This document shows, piece by piece, positions 1-8,883 of a stretch of DNA of 54,075 bases. The stretch lies in NCBI GenBank assembly GCA_003225455.1, contig QIAB01000035.1, positions 1-54,075 of the forward strand, in the 5' to 3' direction. Positions within the stretch are counted from its first letter, which is position 1; each line of letters starts with the position of its first letter. The notes beneath the pieces are model-generated. The model made no database searches and was not told the origin of the DNA. It was given only the letters and a program-made list of their open reading frames with translations. The stretch is from Acidobacteriota bacterium. Its GTDB lineage: Bacteria > Acidobacteriota > Terriglobia > Terriglobales > Acidobacteriaceae. Position numbers and translations under genes: made by a program.

Positions 1-192
1 AAAGGAGATTGAATCTAAAGACTGGGCAACGGCCACAAATTGGCGCTCGGTGCCTCCCGTTTCAAGGCTGTTGGTCATCAGAAAGACGCCAGGAACAAGT
101 CTCTCATCGGGTGTTGATATCTGGTTTGCGTTCGATGCGGCTGGCTTGTTCGATTGTTTCAATCGGGTTGCCTGATCCAGAAATGAGGTCAT
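1..192 (-). CDS. Glycosyltransferase family 4, N-terminal fragment (runs off the left edge)
   Basis: Reading from the ATG complementary to 190-192, the frame stays open to base 1 (64 codons), so this is the start of a gene continuing outside the window. After about 37 polar residues comes FLMTNSLETGGTERQFVAVA. This is the first beta strand and nucleotide-binding loop of GT-B, family 4 glycosyltransferases, whose usual form is a hydrophobic strand followed by GG-T/A-E-R. A purine-rich GGGGGTTGG lies just upstream of the ATG. The gene follows the GT4 gene ending at 216 with a 23-bp gap, so the two are probably co-transcribed. Family assignment rests on one motif only; acceptor and sugar donor cannot be inferred. 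Confidence 0.7.
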   Translation of the reverse strand, partial: MTSFLDQATRLKQSNKPAASNANQISTPDERLVPGVFLMTNSLETGGTERQFVAVAQSLDSISF

Positions 193-215
193 TCCAACCC
201 CCAGCAAGCCCGCAT

Positions 216-1454
216 TCAAACCTCGATCGCGGGAGGATGCCCGGCCGCTGAGGGTAAAGCACCGACTAGGGTTCCGAGGACTTCAGCAAATCTATCGCCA
301 ATGACCGACCAGTCATACTGGGCTGCCAGTTCGGCGGCGGCACGCTCATACCGGCGGCGAAGTTCGATATCGCCCAGAAGCATCATGACAGCTTGGGCGA
401 AAGCACCTGGATCGTCGGCAAGGATTATGTCGCGGCCATGATGTACATCGAGACCTTCGGCTCCAATAGAAGTGGAAACGACTGCCTTGCCGGCGGCCAT
501 AGCTTCGTAGATTTTCAAACGTGTGCCGCCCCCGACGCGCAGCGGCACTACTATCACGGCGGCTTCTCGCAAGTGATCCAGGACCGAATGAACCAATCCG
601 GTGACCTCAACCGAGCTTGAGGCCAGTTTCTGCACTCGCCGATCCGGATTTCGGCCCACAATTCGAAAGCGTGCCGCCGGAACTCCGGCTTGAACCAGAG
701 GCCAAATTTGGCGACAGAAGTGCTCCACCGAATCAATGTTGGGCTGCCAATCCATTGCGCCCACAAACACCACAAGTGGGTCCGCTGCGAGAGGGGATGC
801 CTCGGGCCGGTATTGCTGCAGGTAAACACCCGTTGGAACGACCGTGATCCGAGACGGCTCGACCCAGGCGCTCATCAATCTGCGATCGTGCTCCGAAACC
901 GCAATGATGTGGTGAGACTCCCGTACGGTACGTTGTTCGTAATGGCGCATCTTGGCGAATTCCACTTTATATAGAATTCTCTTGGCTAGGTTGGACTCAG
1001 TGAGAGCGTGGCGCCTCCATATTTCGCTCTCTACATTGTGTTGAAAAAGAATGGTAGGAATTGCAAGCTTCCTCGGGAAATTCACCGCCGCGTCAAGGAA
1101 ATCACAAACTGCCACATCAAAGGGCCTCCCACGGAGGCAGGCCTTCAGCCTATCTTGAACTCGAGAGGACGCAAATCGGCCCACCGCGTATGGGGTTTTC
1201 GATGGGAAATGGACAATGTAGTCCAAAACGCGTGCCAACCCGCTCAAATCACGCTTTCCAGTGTACACGGATGTTGCACCGGGAAGCTGTTTCTCTAGTT
1301 CTCGCTCGTAGTCTGGGTCCCGGTCGCCGCTATAATAGGAGAGAAATGTGAGCTCCTGGCGGGCGGCTAAGCGACGCAGAATGTGGTAAGAACGTATGTT
1401 ACCGCCACTTTGAACAGGTAGTAATTTGTCCGCCTTCACCCACAAGATTCTCAC
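216..1454 (-). CDS. Glycosyltransferase family 4 (GT-B fold)
   Basis: A 412-residue cytoplasmic or membrane-associated retaining glycosyltransferase expected to move a sugar from a nucleotide donor to a growing glycan. The N-terminal domain has the open Rossmann start MRILWVKADKLLPVQSGGN and, mid-protein, LFQHNVESEIWRR. The C-terminal domain begins near FVGAMDWQPN and carries PLRVGGGTRLKIYEAMAAGK followed by VSTSIGAEGL, the donor-binding EAMA loop of the Glycos_transf_1 family. The layout resembles the sugar transferases linked to exosortase or exopolysaccharide loci (TIGR03087-like), though no exosortase is visible here. It is divergent from the heparinase gene and followed by a second GT4. 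Sugar specificity is unknown. Confidence 0.88.
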   Translation of the reverse strand: MRILWVKADKLLPVQSGGNIRSYHILRRLAARQELTFLSYYSGDRDPDYERELEKQLPGATSVYTGKRDLSGLARVLDYIVHFPSKTPYAVGRFASSRVQDRLKACLRGRPFDVAVCDFLDAAVNFPRKLAIPTILFQHNVESEIWRRHALTESNLAKRILYKVEFAKMRHYEQRTVRESHHIIAVSEHDRRLMSAWVEPSRITVVPTGVYLQQYRPEASPLAADPLVVFVGAMDWQPNIDSVEHFCRQIWPLVQAGVPAARFRIVGRNPDRRVQKLASSSVEVTGLVHSVLDHLREAAVIVVPLRVGGGTRLKIYEAMAAGKAVVSTSIGAEGLDVHHGRDIILADDPGAFAQAVMMLLGDIELRRRYERAAAELAAQYDWSVIGDRFAEVLGTLVGALPSAAGHPPAIEV

Positions 1455-1776
1455 CGGATCCTCACGCCATTCGAGGTTCGTTCAACAGCGTAGCTTGGGC
1501 GACATATTTCTAGCGCATACGAAAGGACTGTCTAGTTCGAGTCCATCGCCTGTCTGACATGACTTGCCACTTCGAAAAGCCTCGGTCTGAAATTCAGTCC
1601 TCGTCACGAGCGGGAAATAGATATCATTATTTAACACATTGGCATCGACCTCGGAATAACAATTACCGGCTTTGTACTGATTGAGGTCTGGCTGACAAAC
1701 GATCTGGCAGCGGAAATGCAGGAACGCTGCAAGGGCCGGGTCAGCGCTTAGTGCTGGAGAGGATGGGGGGTAGGAC
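1455..1776. other. Divergent intergenic region between GT4 and heparinase genes
   Basis: 322 bp with no convincing gene. It must hold the promoters for the leftward glycosyltransferases and the rightward heparinase-asparagine synthase-deacetylase group. The only clear element is the purine-rich ribosome site GGATGGGGGGTAGG immediately before the ATG at 1777. I see no confident -35/-10 pair. Confidence 0.5.
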
Positions 1777-4176
1777 ATGCCATCAAAGAGGACATGGAGC
1801 GAGCGCTGGCAGCGGCTAGTCTCCATGGATCAAGACGAGATCCTTGATCGCCTCCGGCAGCAGGTGACGGCGCGCGCCGATGCGCTGAAGTATAGATTAG
1901 GCATGAGCTTTGACGGTGATGCGCCGGAGGTCCAGGTCGCGCGGCAAGGGCGATTCTTCTTCGCTTCCGAACAGCTACCCACCCTCCTCTCACTGTTGAG
2001 AGAGCGGCTTCCGCAACAGGCAGAACAAATCGTCCAGCGGGCAGAGAAGATCTGCCGTCATCGTTTTGACCTGCTGGGATTTGAAGATCTGGACTACGGT
2101 GATGACATAGACTGGCACTGCGACCGGGTGCACGGCAAGCGAGCACCGCGCAAGCCGTGGTTCAAAGTCAACTACCTCGATTTTTCGGAGGTTGGGGATT
2201 CCAAAATCATCTGGGAACTGAATCGTCACCAACATCTCGTGACACTGGCTAAGGCTTACCGGCTCACCAGCGATGGGAAATTTGCGGCCGAAATACTCCG
2301 CCAATGGCGGCACTGGCATATCGAGAATCCATACCCGATCGGCATCAATTGGTCGAGCAGCCTCGAAGTAGCGTTTCGCAGTGTTTCCTGGATCTGGATG
2401 TATCACCTGCTGGAAGGATCCACCGCCCTCGCCCCGGACTTTCGCAGCGAGTGGCTGCGCTATCAGGCGGTCAACGGTCGTCACATTGAGCGTTTCCTTT
2501 CGACCTACTTCTCGCCAAACACACACCTTCTGGGAGAAGCCGTCGCTCTGTTCTTCTTAGGGACGATCTGTTCGGAACTCCCAGCCGCCCAACGCTGGAG
2601 GTCGCGCGGCTGGAGGCTGGTCTTGCAGGAGGCTCAGCGACAGGTTCAAACCGACGGCTTTCACTTCGAACAGTCCACGTATTACCACGTTTACGCGCTC
2701 GATATGTTTCTGCATGCGGGTGTGCTGGCCTCGATCAACGATATGCCCGTTCCTTCGGATTTCGATCACACTCTGGAAAGGATGCTTGATGCTCTTTGTT
2801 TGTTGGCGCGCGCGGGTGCGCCACCTCGCTTGGGCGACGACGATGGTGGGCGTCTTTTCGATCCGCGCCGCAATCACGCGGAACACCTATTAGATCCGCT
2901 CGCCGCCGGAGCGGTCCTATTCGGACGAGGCGACTTCAAGTACGTTGCGGGGCGTCTGCGCGAAGAAACGTTGTGGCTCCTGGGGGAACAAGGCATCGCT
3001 GAATTCGACCGCCTACCGACCACGCCCCCGATGCAGAGTTCAGCAGCGCTCGAGGGTGCGGGTCTGTATATGATGGCGAATGCGAACCCAAGCCAGCAGT
3101 TCATCATTGATGCAGGTCCCCAGGGAGCGGCCACAGCGGGCCACGGCCACGCCGACGCGCTCAGCGTGTGTATAAACTGTGAGGGGCATGCTCTGCTAAT
3201 CGATCCGGGAACTTACGAGTATGTGGGCCCAGAGCGCAACCTCTTTCGCGGCACCAGTGCTCACAACACGTTGCTCATCGACGGTGTAGACCAGTCAGAA
3301 CCGAAAGGGCCCTTCGCGTGGACCAAGCTGCCCAGCGTGAAAGCGGAAGGGTGGATCAGTGGAGAGACTTTCGATCTTTTTGTCGGCAACCACGACGTCT
3401 ACAGCCGACTGGAAACCCCGGTTGTGCATCGCCGCTGGGTCTTTTCCCTGAAGTCGGGTTTCTGGCTGGTGCGCGATATGGCCCTAGGGGCGGGGCAGCA
3501 CCGACTTGATCTTTTCTGGCATGTGGGTCCGGAGCTTTCGCGACGTACCGGCGGCTCGAACATATTTCTCGACGCAGACGGATGCGCTGGGCTGGGTGTG
3601 CTTGCGCCAACTGGGCACGGCTGGTCGCAAGAAATCCGTCAGGGATGGTGTTCACCGGTATACGGGAACAAGCAGCCTCTGGATGTGCTGCACTTCGGTA
3701 CCGTGGCGGAACTTCCGACTGAGTTTGTGACATTATTGGCGCCGATCGCCGAACCTGGCCCAAAGCCGGGCGAATTCGTGAAGGTCGAGTCGCCATCCAC
3801 AAACAATCTCGTTCGTGGTTACCGATATACATCATCGCAAGAAGAACATTGGATGGCTTTCGGCAGCCAGGGCAAAGGTTGGTCACTTGGTCCTTGGACA
3901 AGTGACGCGGGATTCCTTTACTGGGGCGGTGACCGCGACGAGGGGTGCCGCCGGTTGATTGTTTGCAACAGCACGTTCGTTGAAATCGGTGGAGAAAATG
4001 TTTTCTCCTCTGCCAAGTCCGTGCTTCGCTGCGAGATAATCAAGTCCGCTCAGAATTTTGATGTATTCTGTTCGGACCACGGTGTCGTTGTGATGAAAGA
4101 CTTGCTGCGGCGCGTTTGGGCCGAGCTCGAGCCAACATTGACGAACGGTCCTGGCGACAGCAAGGTGACCCGCTGA
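1777..4176 (+). CDS. Heparinase II/III family polysaccharide lyase-like protein
   Basis: 799 residues. The N-terminal half (about 60-400) is the alpha/alpha toroid of alginate lyase/heparinase proteins, with INWSSSLEVAFRSVSWIWMY near 190 and QSTYYHVYALDMFLHA near 300 (candidate catalytic Tyr/His). The C-terminal beta-sandwich (about 425-650) is the Hepar_II_III domain: GHGHADALSV near 455 supplies metal-binding or catalytic histidines, followed by LLIDPGTYEY and FRGTSAHNTLLIDG. Such enzymes cleave uronic-acid polysaccharides by beta-elimination. In polysaccharide gene clusters they are often linked to asparagine synthetase-like genes and may edit or clear the nascent polymer. I see no clear signal peptide. 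The gene ends one base before the next start codon, indicating translational coupling. Actual lyase activity is unproven. Confidence 0.9.
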   Translation: MPSKRTWSERWQRLVSMDQDEILDRLRQQVTARADALKYRLGMSFDGDAPEVQVARQGRFFFASEQLPTLLSLLRERLPQQAEQIVQRAEKICRHRFDLLGFEDLDYGDDIDWHCDRVHGKRAPRKPWFKVNYLDFSEVGDSKIIWELNRHQHLVTLAKAYRLTSDGKFAAEILRQWRHWHIENPYPIGINWSSSLEVAFRSVSWIWMYHLLEGSTALAPDFRSEWLRYQAVNGRHIERFLSTYFSPNTHLLGEAVALFFLGTICSELPAAQRWRSRGWRLVLQEAQRQVQTDGFHFEQSTYYHVYALDMFLHAGVLASINDMPVPSDFDHTLERMLDALCLLARAGAPPRLGDDDGGRLFDPRRNHAEHLLDPLAAGAVLFGRGDFKYVAGRLREETLWLLGEQGIAEFDRLPTTPPMQSSAALEGAGLYMMANANPSQQFIIDAGPQGAATAGHGHADALSVCINCEGHALLIDPGTYEYVGPERNLFRGTSAHNTLLIDGVDQSEPKGPFAWTKLPSVKAEGWISGETFDLFVGNHDVYSRLETPVVHRRWVFSLKSGFWLVRDMALGAGQHRLDLFWHVGPELSRRTGGSNIFLDADGCAGLGVLAPTGHGWSQEIRQGWCSPVYGNKQPLDVLHFGTVAELPTEFVTLLAPIAEPGPKPGEFVKVESPSTNNLVRGYRYTSSQEEHWMAFGSQGKGWSLGPWTSDAGFLYWGGDRDEGCRRLIVCNSTFVEIGGENVFSSAKSVLRCEIIKSAQNFDVFCSDHGVVVMKDLLRRVWAELEPTLTNGPGDSKVTR

Positions 4177-4177
4177 T

Positions 4178-6142
4178 ATGTGCGGAATCTGCGGAATTCT
4201 GTATCCCGGGGAGGAACAGCGCGTTCAGCGCGACAGGCTGGCGCAGATGAATGCGCGAATCGTGCATCGCGGACCTGACGATGAGGGCTTTTTTGTCGAA
4301 CGCAACGTCGGGCTGGCTATGCGGCGGCTCAGCATTATCGACATTCGGACTGGACAGCAGCCGATCAGCAACGAGGACGAGAGTCTGTGGATCGTTTACA
4401 ACGGTGAAATCTACAACCACCGGGAACTACGTTCAAAGTTAGAGGCGCGGGGCCACCGTTATCGTACACAAAGCGATACTGAAACAATTATCCATCTATA
4501 TGAAGAATACGGCCGCGATTGTGTGCAGCATCTCCGCGGGATGTTTGCTTTCGCTATATGGGACCGCCGCTCGCGCCGCCTTTTCATTGCGCGTGACCGG
4601 TTAGGGATCAAGCCTCTCTATTATTCTTATGACGGCACAAAGTTTGTTTTCGCCTCTGAGATCAAGGCAATTCTCGCCTACCCTGGTATAAAGCCGGAAT
4701 TCAACCAAAACACACTCGCTGAGTATCTGGCATTCGGTTACATCGCCGGGCCAGAGACCATGTTTGCGGGAATTCGCAAGCTGCTTCCCGGGCACACCCT
4801 GGAATTAGATGATTCGGGTGAAATCAAAATTGAATCGTATTGGGATCTTTCAGTTCCCGCCGACAGCGAGCGCCGTCCGCGTAGTCACTACATTAAGGCT
4901 TACCGCGCACTTCTCGAAGAGTGTGTCGCCAGCCATCTGATGAGTGACGTTCCTCTAGGCGTATTTCTAAGTGGTGGCCTCGACTCCAGTGCGGTCGCTG
5001 CGCTGACCAGCAAAATTCGCGGCGAGCAAATCGAGACCTTTTCGGTTGGCTACGGCGAGGAAGCTTACAGCGAATTGCCCTATGCCCGTGAAGTTGCCCA
5101 GCACATTGGCTCGCTGCATCACGAAGTCCAGCTTAGCCGGCACGAATTCTTCGAATCTCTTCCCAAGCTGATTTGGCATGAAGACGAGCCGATCGTCTGG
5201 CCGTCCAGTGTTTCGTTATATTTTGTGGCTCGGCTGGCACGAGAGCGCGTGACCGTAGTACTAACCGGCGAAGGCAGCGATGAGACCCTGGCTGGCTACA
5301 CGCGTTACGCGTGGACGCTGCAGAATTCCCGCATGGATCGGGTTTACCGGTCGGCAGTGCCATCCGTATTGCGACAACTGGTGCGGCAAGGAATTGCGGC
5401 GGGTCCACTGGGGTCCAGCCTCCATCGCAAATTAGAACACACGTTTCTGGTGCGCGATGGGGCTTCGTGGCCCTCATTCTATTTCGATAATTTCTATTCC
5501 GCTTTTTCCTCTGCTGAAGCAACGGATTTGCTCACGGCCTCAGCCCATGCAACCGCCGGCGATGCCTATCGAGGATCAATGCAGCACTGGGAGCATTCCC
5601 CTGGCGATCTCTTGCACCGGCTGCTGTATACGGATATAAAGACTTATCTCGTTGAACTGCTGATGAAGCAGGATCAGATGAGCATGGCGGCCTCGATTGA
5701 GAGCCGTGTGCCTTTTCTGGACCATGTACTTGTCGAATTTGCTGCGACAATTCCGGCCGAGTTTTCAATCAAAGGTCTCGCGGGGAAGCACATCCTGAAA
5801 ACAGCGGTTGAAGACTTGCTCCCGAAATCGATCATTTACCGCAAGAAGATGGGATTTCCTACACCGTGGGCATCCTGGCTATCCGGGTCGCACTTGGATC
5901 AGCTTGAATCCATGCTGCTCGAGCCCCGGACCACCGCGCGCGGACTATTCAAACGTGACGTCATCCAGCGCCTGTTCGCCGAGCATCGCGCCCAGCGTCG
6001 CGACCACGGAAACCGGATTTGGCGGCTCTTGAACCTGGAAATATGGATGCGCGTTCATCTCGATGGTGAATCCCCACCGCGAGACTTGGAAATTCAAGAA
6101 AATATGGCAGCGCTTCCTGCCCGGCCAGCAGCTTCAGTCTGA
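4178..6142 (+). CDS. asnB: Glutamine-dependent asparagine synthetase-like amidotransferase
   Basis: 654 residues. The protein begins MCGICGI, leaving Cys2 as the N-terminal nucleophile of the class II glutamine amidotransferase domain (to about 215); HRGPDDEG and NGEIYNH are typical pocket motifs. The synthetase domain carries the PP-loop SGGLDSSAV near 264 and LTGEGSDE near 363, which bind ATP. The family amidates aspartate, but copies inside exopolysaccharide loci frequently amidate sugar carboxylates or unknown acids. Here it follows the heparinase by a single base and precedes a deacetylase by 21 bp, so amidation of a uronic-acid polymer is a plausible role (inference). Length is typical for AsnB. 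Confidence 0.92.
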   Translation: MCGICGILYPGEEQRVQRDRLAQMNARIVHRGPDDEGFFVERNVGLAMRRLSIIDIRTGQQPISNEDESLWIVYNGEIYNHRELRSKLEARGHRYRTQSDTETIIHLYEEYGRDCVQHLRGMFAFAIWDRRSRRLFIARDRLGIKPLYYSYDGTKFVFASEIKAILAYPGIKPEFNQNTLAEYLAFGYIAGPETMFAGIRKLLPGHTLELDDSGEIKIESYWDLSVPADSERRPRSHYIKAYRALLEECVASHLMSDVPLGVFLSGGLDSSAVAALTSKIRGEQIETFSVGYGEEAYSELPYAREVAQHIGSLHHEVQLSRHEFFESLPKLIWHEDEPIVWPSSVSLYFVARLARERVTVVLTGEGSDETLAGYTRYAWTLQNSRMDRVYRSAVPSVLRQLVRQGIAAGPLGSSLHRKLEHTFLVRDGASWPSFYFDNFYSAFSSAEATDLLTASAHATAGDAYRGSMQHWEHSPGDLLHRLLYTDIKTYLVELLMKQDQMSMAASIESRVPFLDHVLVEFAATIPAEFSIKGLAGKHILKTAVEDLLPKSIIYRKKMGFPTPWASWLSGSHLDQLESMLLEPRTTARGLFKRDVIQRLFAEHRAQRRDHGNRIWRLLNLEIWMRVHLDGESPPRDLEIQENMAALPARPAASV

Positions 6143-6163
6143 GGACAAAAATCAGCCTTCATA

Positions 6164-7243
6164 GTGCAGCTCACTTTACGGGACATGCGGAAACAAATCC
6201 GGCGGGTCGTCTTACACGTGTTGCGGAATGCGGGAGTTTTTCGCCTCCTGCGCGAGAGTGAATGGCGCAGGCATCGGCTGCTGATTCTTTGCTATCACGG
6301 AATCTCCCTGGAGGATGAGCATCAATGGCGTCCAGGTCTTTACATGGAGCCAAGGGTATTGGAGCAGCGCCTGGAATTCTTGCGAGCGGGCGATTACAAC
6401 GTGCTGCCACTGGGAGAAGCTCTGCAACGCCTATATGCAAACGAACTCCCGCGTCGAAGCGTGAGCATTACCTTCGATGATGGAACTTACGACTTCTACA
6501 AGCAAGCCTACCCGATTGTGAAGAAGTACGGTTTCCCCGTCACGGTTTACCAGACCACTTATTACAGCGCCTGCCGGTTTCCGGTTTTTAACCTGATCTG
6601 CTCATACTTGTTGTGGAAGCGGAAAGGCGCCGTCCTCGATAGTGGCAGAGAATTGGGCCTCGAGCCAGCGATGGATCTGAGAACGGAAGCCGGCCGGCAA
6701 GCAATTGTCACCGAGTTAATGAACTTGTCGGTAACGCAGGGTCTCAGCGGACTCGAGAAAAATGAAGTGGCACGCCGATTAGCGGATCTGCTTGGCGTCG
6801 ATTACGCCGAGTTGGTGCAGAAACGAATTCTTCAACTCATGGGTGCGCAGGAAATTGCAGAGTTATCTCGCGACGGAGTCGACTTTCAACTGCACACTCA
6901 TCGCCATCGCATGCCCAATGATGAGTTCCTGTTCCAGAAAGAAATCGAAGAGAACCGTACGTGTCTGCGTCGTATGTCTCAGAAGGACGCCTTACACTTC
7001 TGTTACCCGAGCGGATTTTACCGCCAACAATTCCTGCCCTGGCTCAAGGCTGAAGGGGTGATTTCAGCTACGACGTGCGATACAGGATTTGCCACATCCC
7101 GAACCAATGCGTTGCTGTTGCCCCGATTTGTTGATACCTCAGGCAGGAGCGAACTGGATTTTGAGAGTTGGCTCACCGGAGCGGGTGATTTCCTTGCAAT
7201 CCGGCGGGCAGCTCGGCAGAAATACATTCCCCCGACTGATTGA
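6164..7243 (+). CDS. Polysaccharide deacetylase (NodB homology, CE4)
   Basis: 359 residues starting at a GTG; an in-frame ATG at 6185 is an alternative and neither has a strong ribosome site. The NodB homology domain is recognised from LLILCYHGI (motif before the domain), SITFDDGTYDFY (the paired Asp of motif 1), and FQLHTHRHRMP (metal-binding His pair of motif 2); CYPSG corresponds to motif 3. These enzymes remove N- or O-acetyl groups from sugars with a divalent metal. An internal stretch rich in Leu/Glu between motifs 1 and 2 makes it longer than a minimal CE4 domain. It ends the heparinase-amidotransferase group and is convergent, 15 bp away, with the CysQ-like gene. Confidence 0.87.
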   Translation: MQLTLRDMRKQIRRVVLHVLRNAGVFRLLRESEWRRHRLLILCYHGISLEDEHQWRPGLYMEPRVLEQRLEFLRAGDYNVLPLGEALQRLYANELPRRSVSITFDDGTYDFYKQAYPIVKKYGFPVTVYQTTYYSACRFPVFNLICSYLLWKRKGAVLDSGRELGLEPAMDLRTEAGRQAIVTELMNLSVTQGLSGLEKNEVARRLADLLGVDYAELVQKRILQLMGAQEIAELSRDGVDFQLHTHRHRMPNDEFLFQKEIEENRTCLRRMSQKDALHFCYPSGFYRQQFLPWLKAEGVISATTCDTGFATSRTNALLLPRFVDTSGRSELDFESWLTGAGDFLAIRRAARQKYIPPTD

Positions 7244-7258
7244 GCCAGCATGTTGCCG

Positions 7259-8065
7259 TTATTGGCCTGCGGCAGCCGGTAAATGGTCGCTGATGATCGC
7301 GAGCAGCTCTTTTTCCAGGTTTGGTCCGCATGCCAGAAGACCAGAAATAAGAGGTGATGTGCTGTTGCACCAAAGAGACGCATTTTCCAGCGTGCGTACC
7401 ACGCCACCCGCGCTTTCTACCAGCGCAGCCCCCGCCGCAACGTCCCACTCATGTTTTGGCGTCAAGGTAAAAGTTGCATCCGCCAATCCTGCTGAAACCA
7501 ACGCAAGTTTGTACGCAACTGAGCCCATCGGCCGAATCGTGAACGGCGCGTTTTCAAATTGCTTCCACTCTCCGCGCTTGACCTCGCTCCGGCTGGCTAA
7601 TACAGCCGCACCGTTTAAGCTGGCGCGGCGGCTCACCTGGACAGGCTTGCCGTTGTAGCTGACGCCAGAATCGACGCCGCCCAGGAAGATCTCATTGGTA
7701 GCGGGATTACAAATTCCTCCAGCGATCGGGTGGCCATCCTCCACCATCGCGACTGACACGCAGAATTCCGGTATCCCGGCAACGAATTCTCGAGTTCCAT
7801 CCAAAGGGTCTACAATCCAAACTCGGTTTGCATTCAAACGCGCAAGATCATCAACACTTTCTTCTGACAACCAGCCTTCGCCGTTGCGCAGCAATTCCTT
7901 GCGAAGTATCGCATCAACACACCTGTCAGCTTCGGTAACCGGATCATGGCCCGCTTTATATTCCGCTTCGATGGCTCCGGGGGTGAAGCGGCTTAGGACT
8001 TGACGCGCCGCGTCCAGTGCGGACGCTATCCGCTCCACGATCTCGGAATTGGGCTTGGAATCCAT
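7259..8065 (-). CDS. cysQ: 3'(2'),5'-bisphosphate nucleotidase-like inositol monophosphatase family protein
   Basis: 268 residues from the ATG at 8065; a GTG at 8101 would add 12 residues and overlap the upstream gene by 10 bp. Motifs of the lithium-sensitive, magnesium-dependent phosphatase family are complete: WLSEES (about 66-71), WIVDPLDGTREF (about 83-94, metal-binding DPLDGT) and HEWDVAAGAALVESAGG. The expected reaction is removal of the 3' phosphate from PAP, the by-product of PAPS-dependent sulfotransferases, which otherwise inhibits them. That role fits its place at the end of a train containing ATP sulfurylase/APS kinase and a sulfotransferase. Inositol- or histidinol-phosphatase activity is the alternative; neighbours favour CysQ. 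Confidence 0.82.
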   Translation of the reverse strand: MDSKPNSEIVERIASALDAARQVLSRFTPGAIEAEYKAGHDPVTEADRCVDAILRKELLRNGEGWLSEESVDDLARLNANRVWIVDPLDGTREFVAGIPEFCVSVAMVEDGHPIAGGICNPATNEIFLGGVDSGVSYNGKPVQVSRRASLNGAAVLASRSEVKRGEWKQFENAPFTIRPMGSVAYKLALVSAGLADATFTLTPKHEWDVAAGAALVESAGGVVRTLENASLWCNSTSPLISGLLACGPNLEKELLAIISDHLPAAAGQ

Positions 8066-8091
8066 GTTGAAGTCTTCAAACTTTAGGATGC

Positions 8092-8859
8092 CTACGCCCA
8101 CAGCATCCGTGCGCCCGTTGCCAGAAGCACGGCGCAGAGTATCCTTCGCAACCAGGGTACGGGAACGCGAGTGCTCAAATGCGATCCAACCAAACCGCCC
8201 GGGATTGAGCCGATCAGAAGCGAGCCTACCAATCGGGGATCGACATTGCCAAGCCGCCAGTGCAGCAGGCTGGTTACGCCGGTAAGCAACACGGCATGCA
8301 CAATGTCGGTACCGACCATCACCTTGGGAGCAAAGCTGTAAAACACGAGCAGCAGCATCATGATAATGCTGCCCGAGCCCACAGAGGTCATGCCCACCAG
8401 GAACCCGGCCAATAGCCCGATGCCCGACATTCCGGCGAAAGACTTCATAGTCGGGGGACGGCCGGCGACGTGCTCTTCAATTCTGGTCTGGAAAAGCATC
8501 AACGTCGGGATGCAGACCAGCAACAGTCCCACCGCAGAAGTAATGAAACTATTTACCCCACTGCCATATACATGTCGCAGGTGCGCCAAGAAAGTCACAC
8601 CTAGAATTGAGCCGGGAATGCTGCCCACCGCAAGTGCCACAACTACTCTGCGTCGAACGGTTCCTTTGCGCAGGTGCATCCATCCGGAGCCGATCTTGGT
8701 CACAAAATTGAAAACCGCATCCGATCCGACGGCCAAGATTGGTGGAACCTTGAGACCAAAAATCAGCAGAGGCAGCAGAAGCACACCGCCTCCAAGCCCC
8801 GTCATGCCGATGAGCGTCCCAACGACCAACCCGATCACGATCTTGGCTGCGATTTCCAT
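8092..8859 (-). CDS. TauE/SafE family sulfite/organosulfur anion permease
   Basis: 255 residues, almost entirely hydrophobic, about eight membrane segments. It begins with VVGTLIGMTGLGGGVLLLPL and repeats the pattern in the second half as LVGMTSVGSGSIIMMLLL, the internal duplication with Gly-rich loops typical of the TauE/SafE (DUF81) family. Members export or import sulfite, sulfoacetate or other sulfur-containing anions across the inner membrane. Lying between sat-cysC (24 bp) and the CysQ-like gene, it probably supplies sulfate or a related anion for PAPS synthesis, or exports a by-product; direction cannot be read from sequence. Confidence 0.88.
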   Translation of the reverse strand: MEIAAKIVIGLVVGTLIGMTGLGGGVLLLPLLIFGLKVPPILAVGSDAVFNFVTKIGSGWMHLRKGTVRRRVVVALAVGSIPGSILGVTFLAHLRHVYGSGVNSFITSAVGLLLVCIPTLMLFQTRIEEHVAGRPPTMKSFAGMSGIGLLAGFLVGMTSVGSGSIIMMLLLVFYSFAPKVMVGTDIVHAVLLTGVTSLLHWRLGNVDPRLVGSLLIGSIPGGLVGSHLSTRVPVPWLRRILCAVLLATGARMLWA

Positions 8860-8883
8860 GACAACAGCGAAGCCGGTTGCTCC

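Noticed and set aside
9-251. Open frame on the plus strand at the left edge
   Set aside because: It is antisense to the glycosyltransferase genes ending and starting here and its product has no family features.
1482-1826. Open frame on the minus strand upstream of the first GT4
   Set aside because: It overlaps the start of the heparinase gene in antisense, has no ribosome site and no recognisable domain.
3356-3901. Long antisense open frame inside the heparinase gene
   Set aside because: Shadow of a GC-rich coding region; Arg/Pro-rich with no domain.
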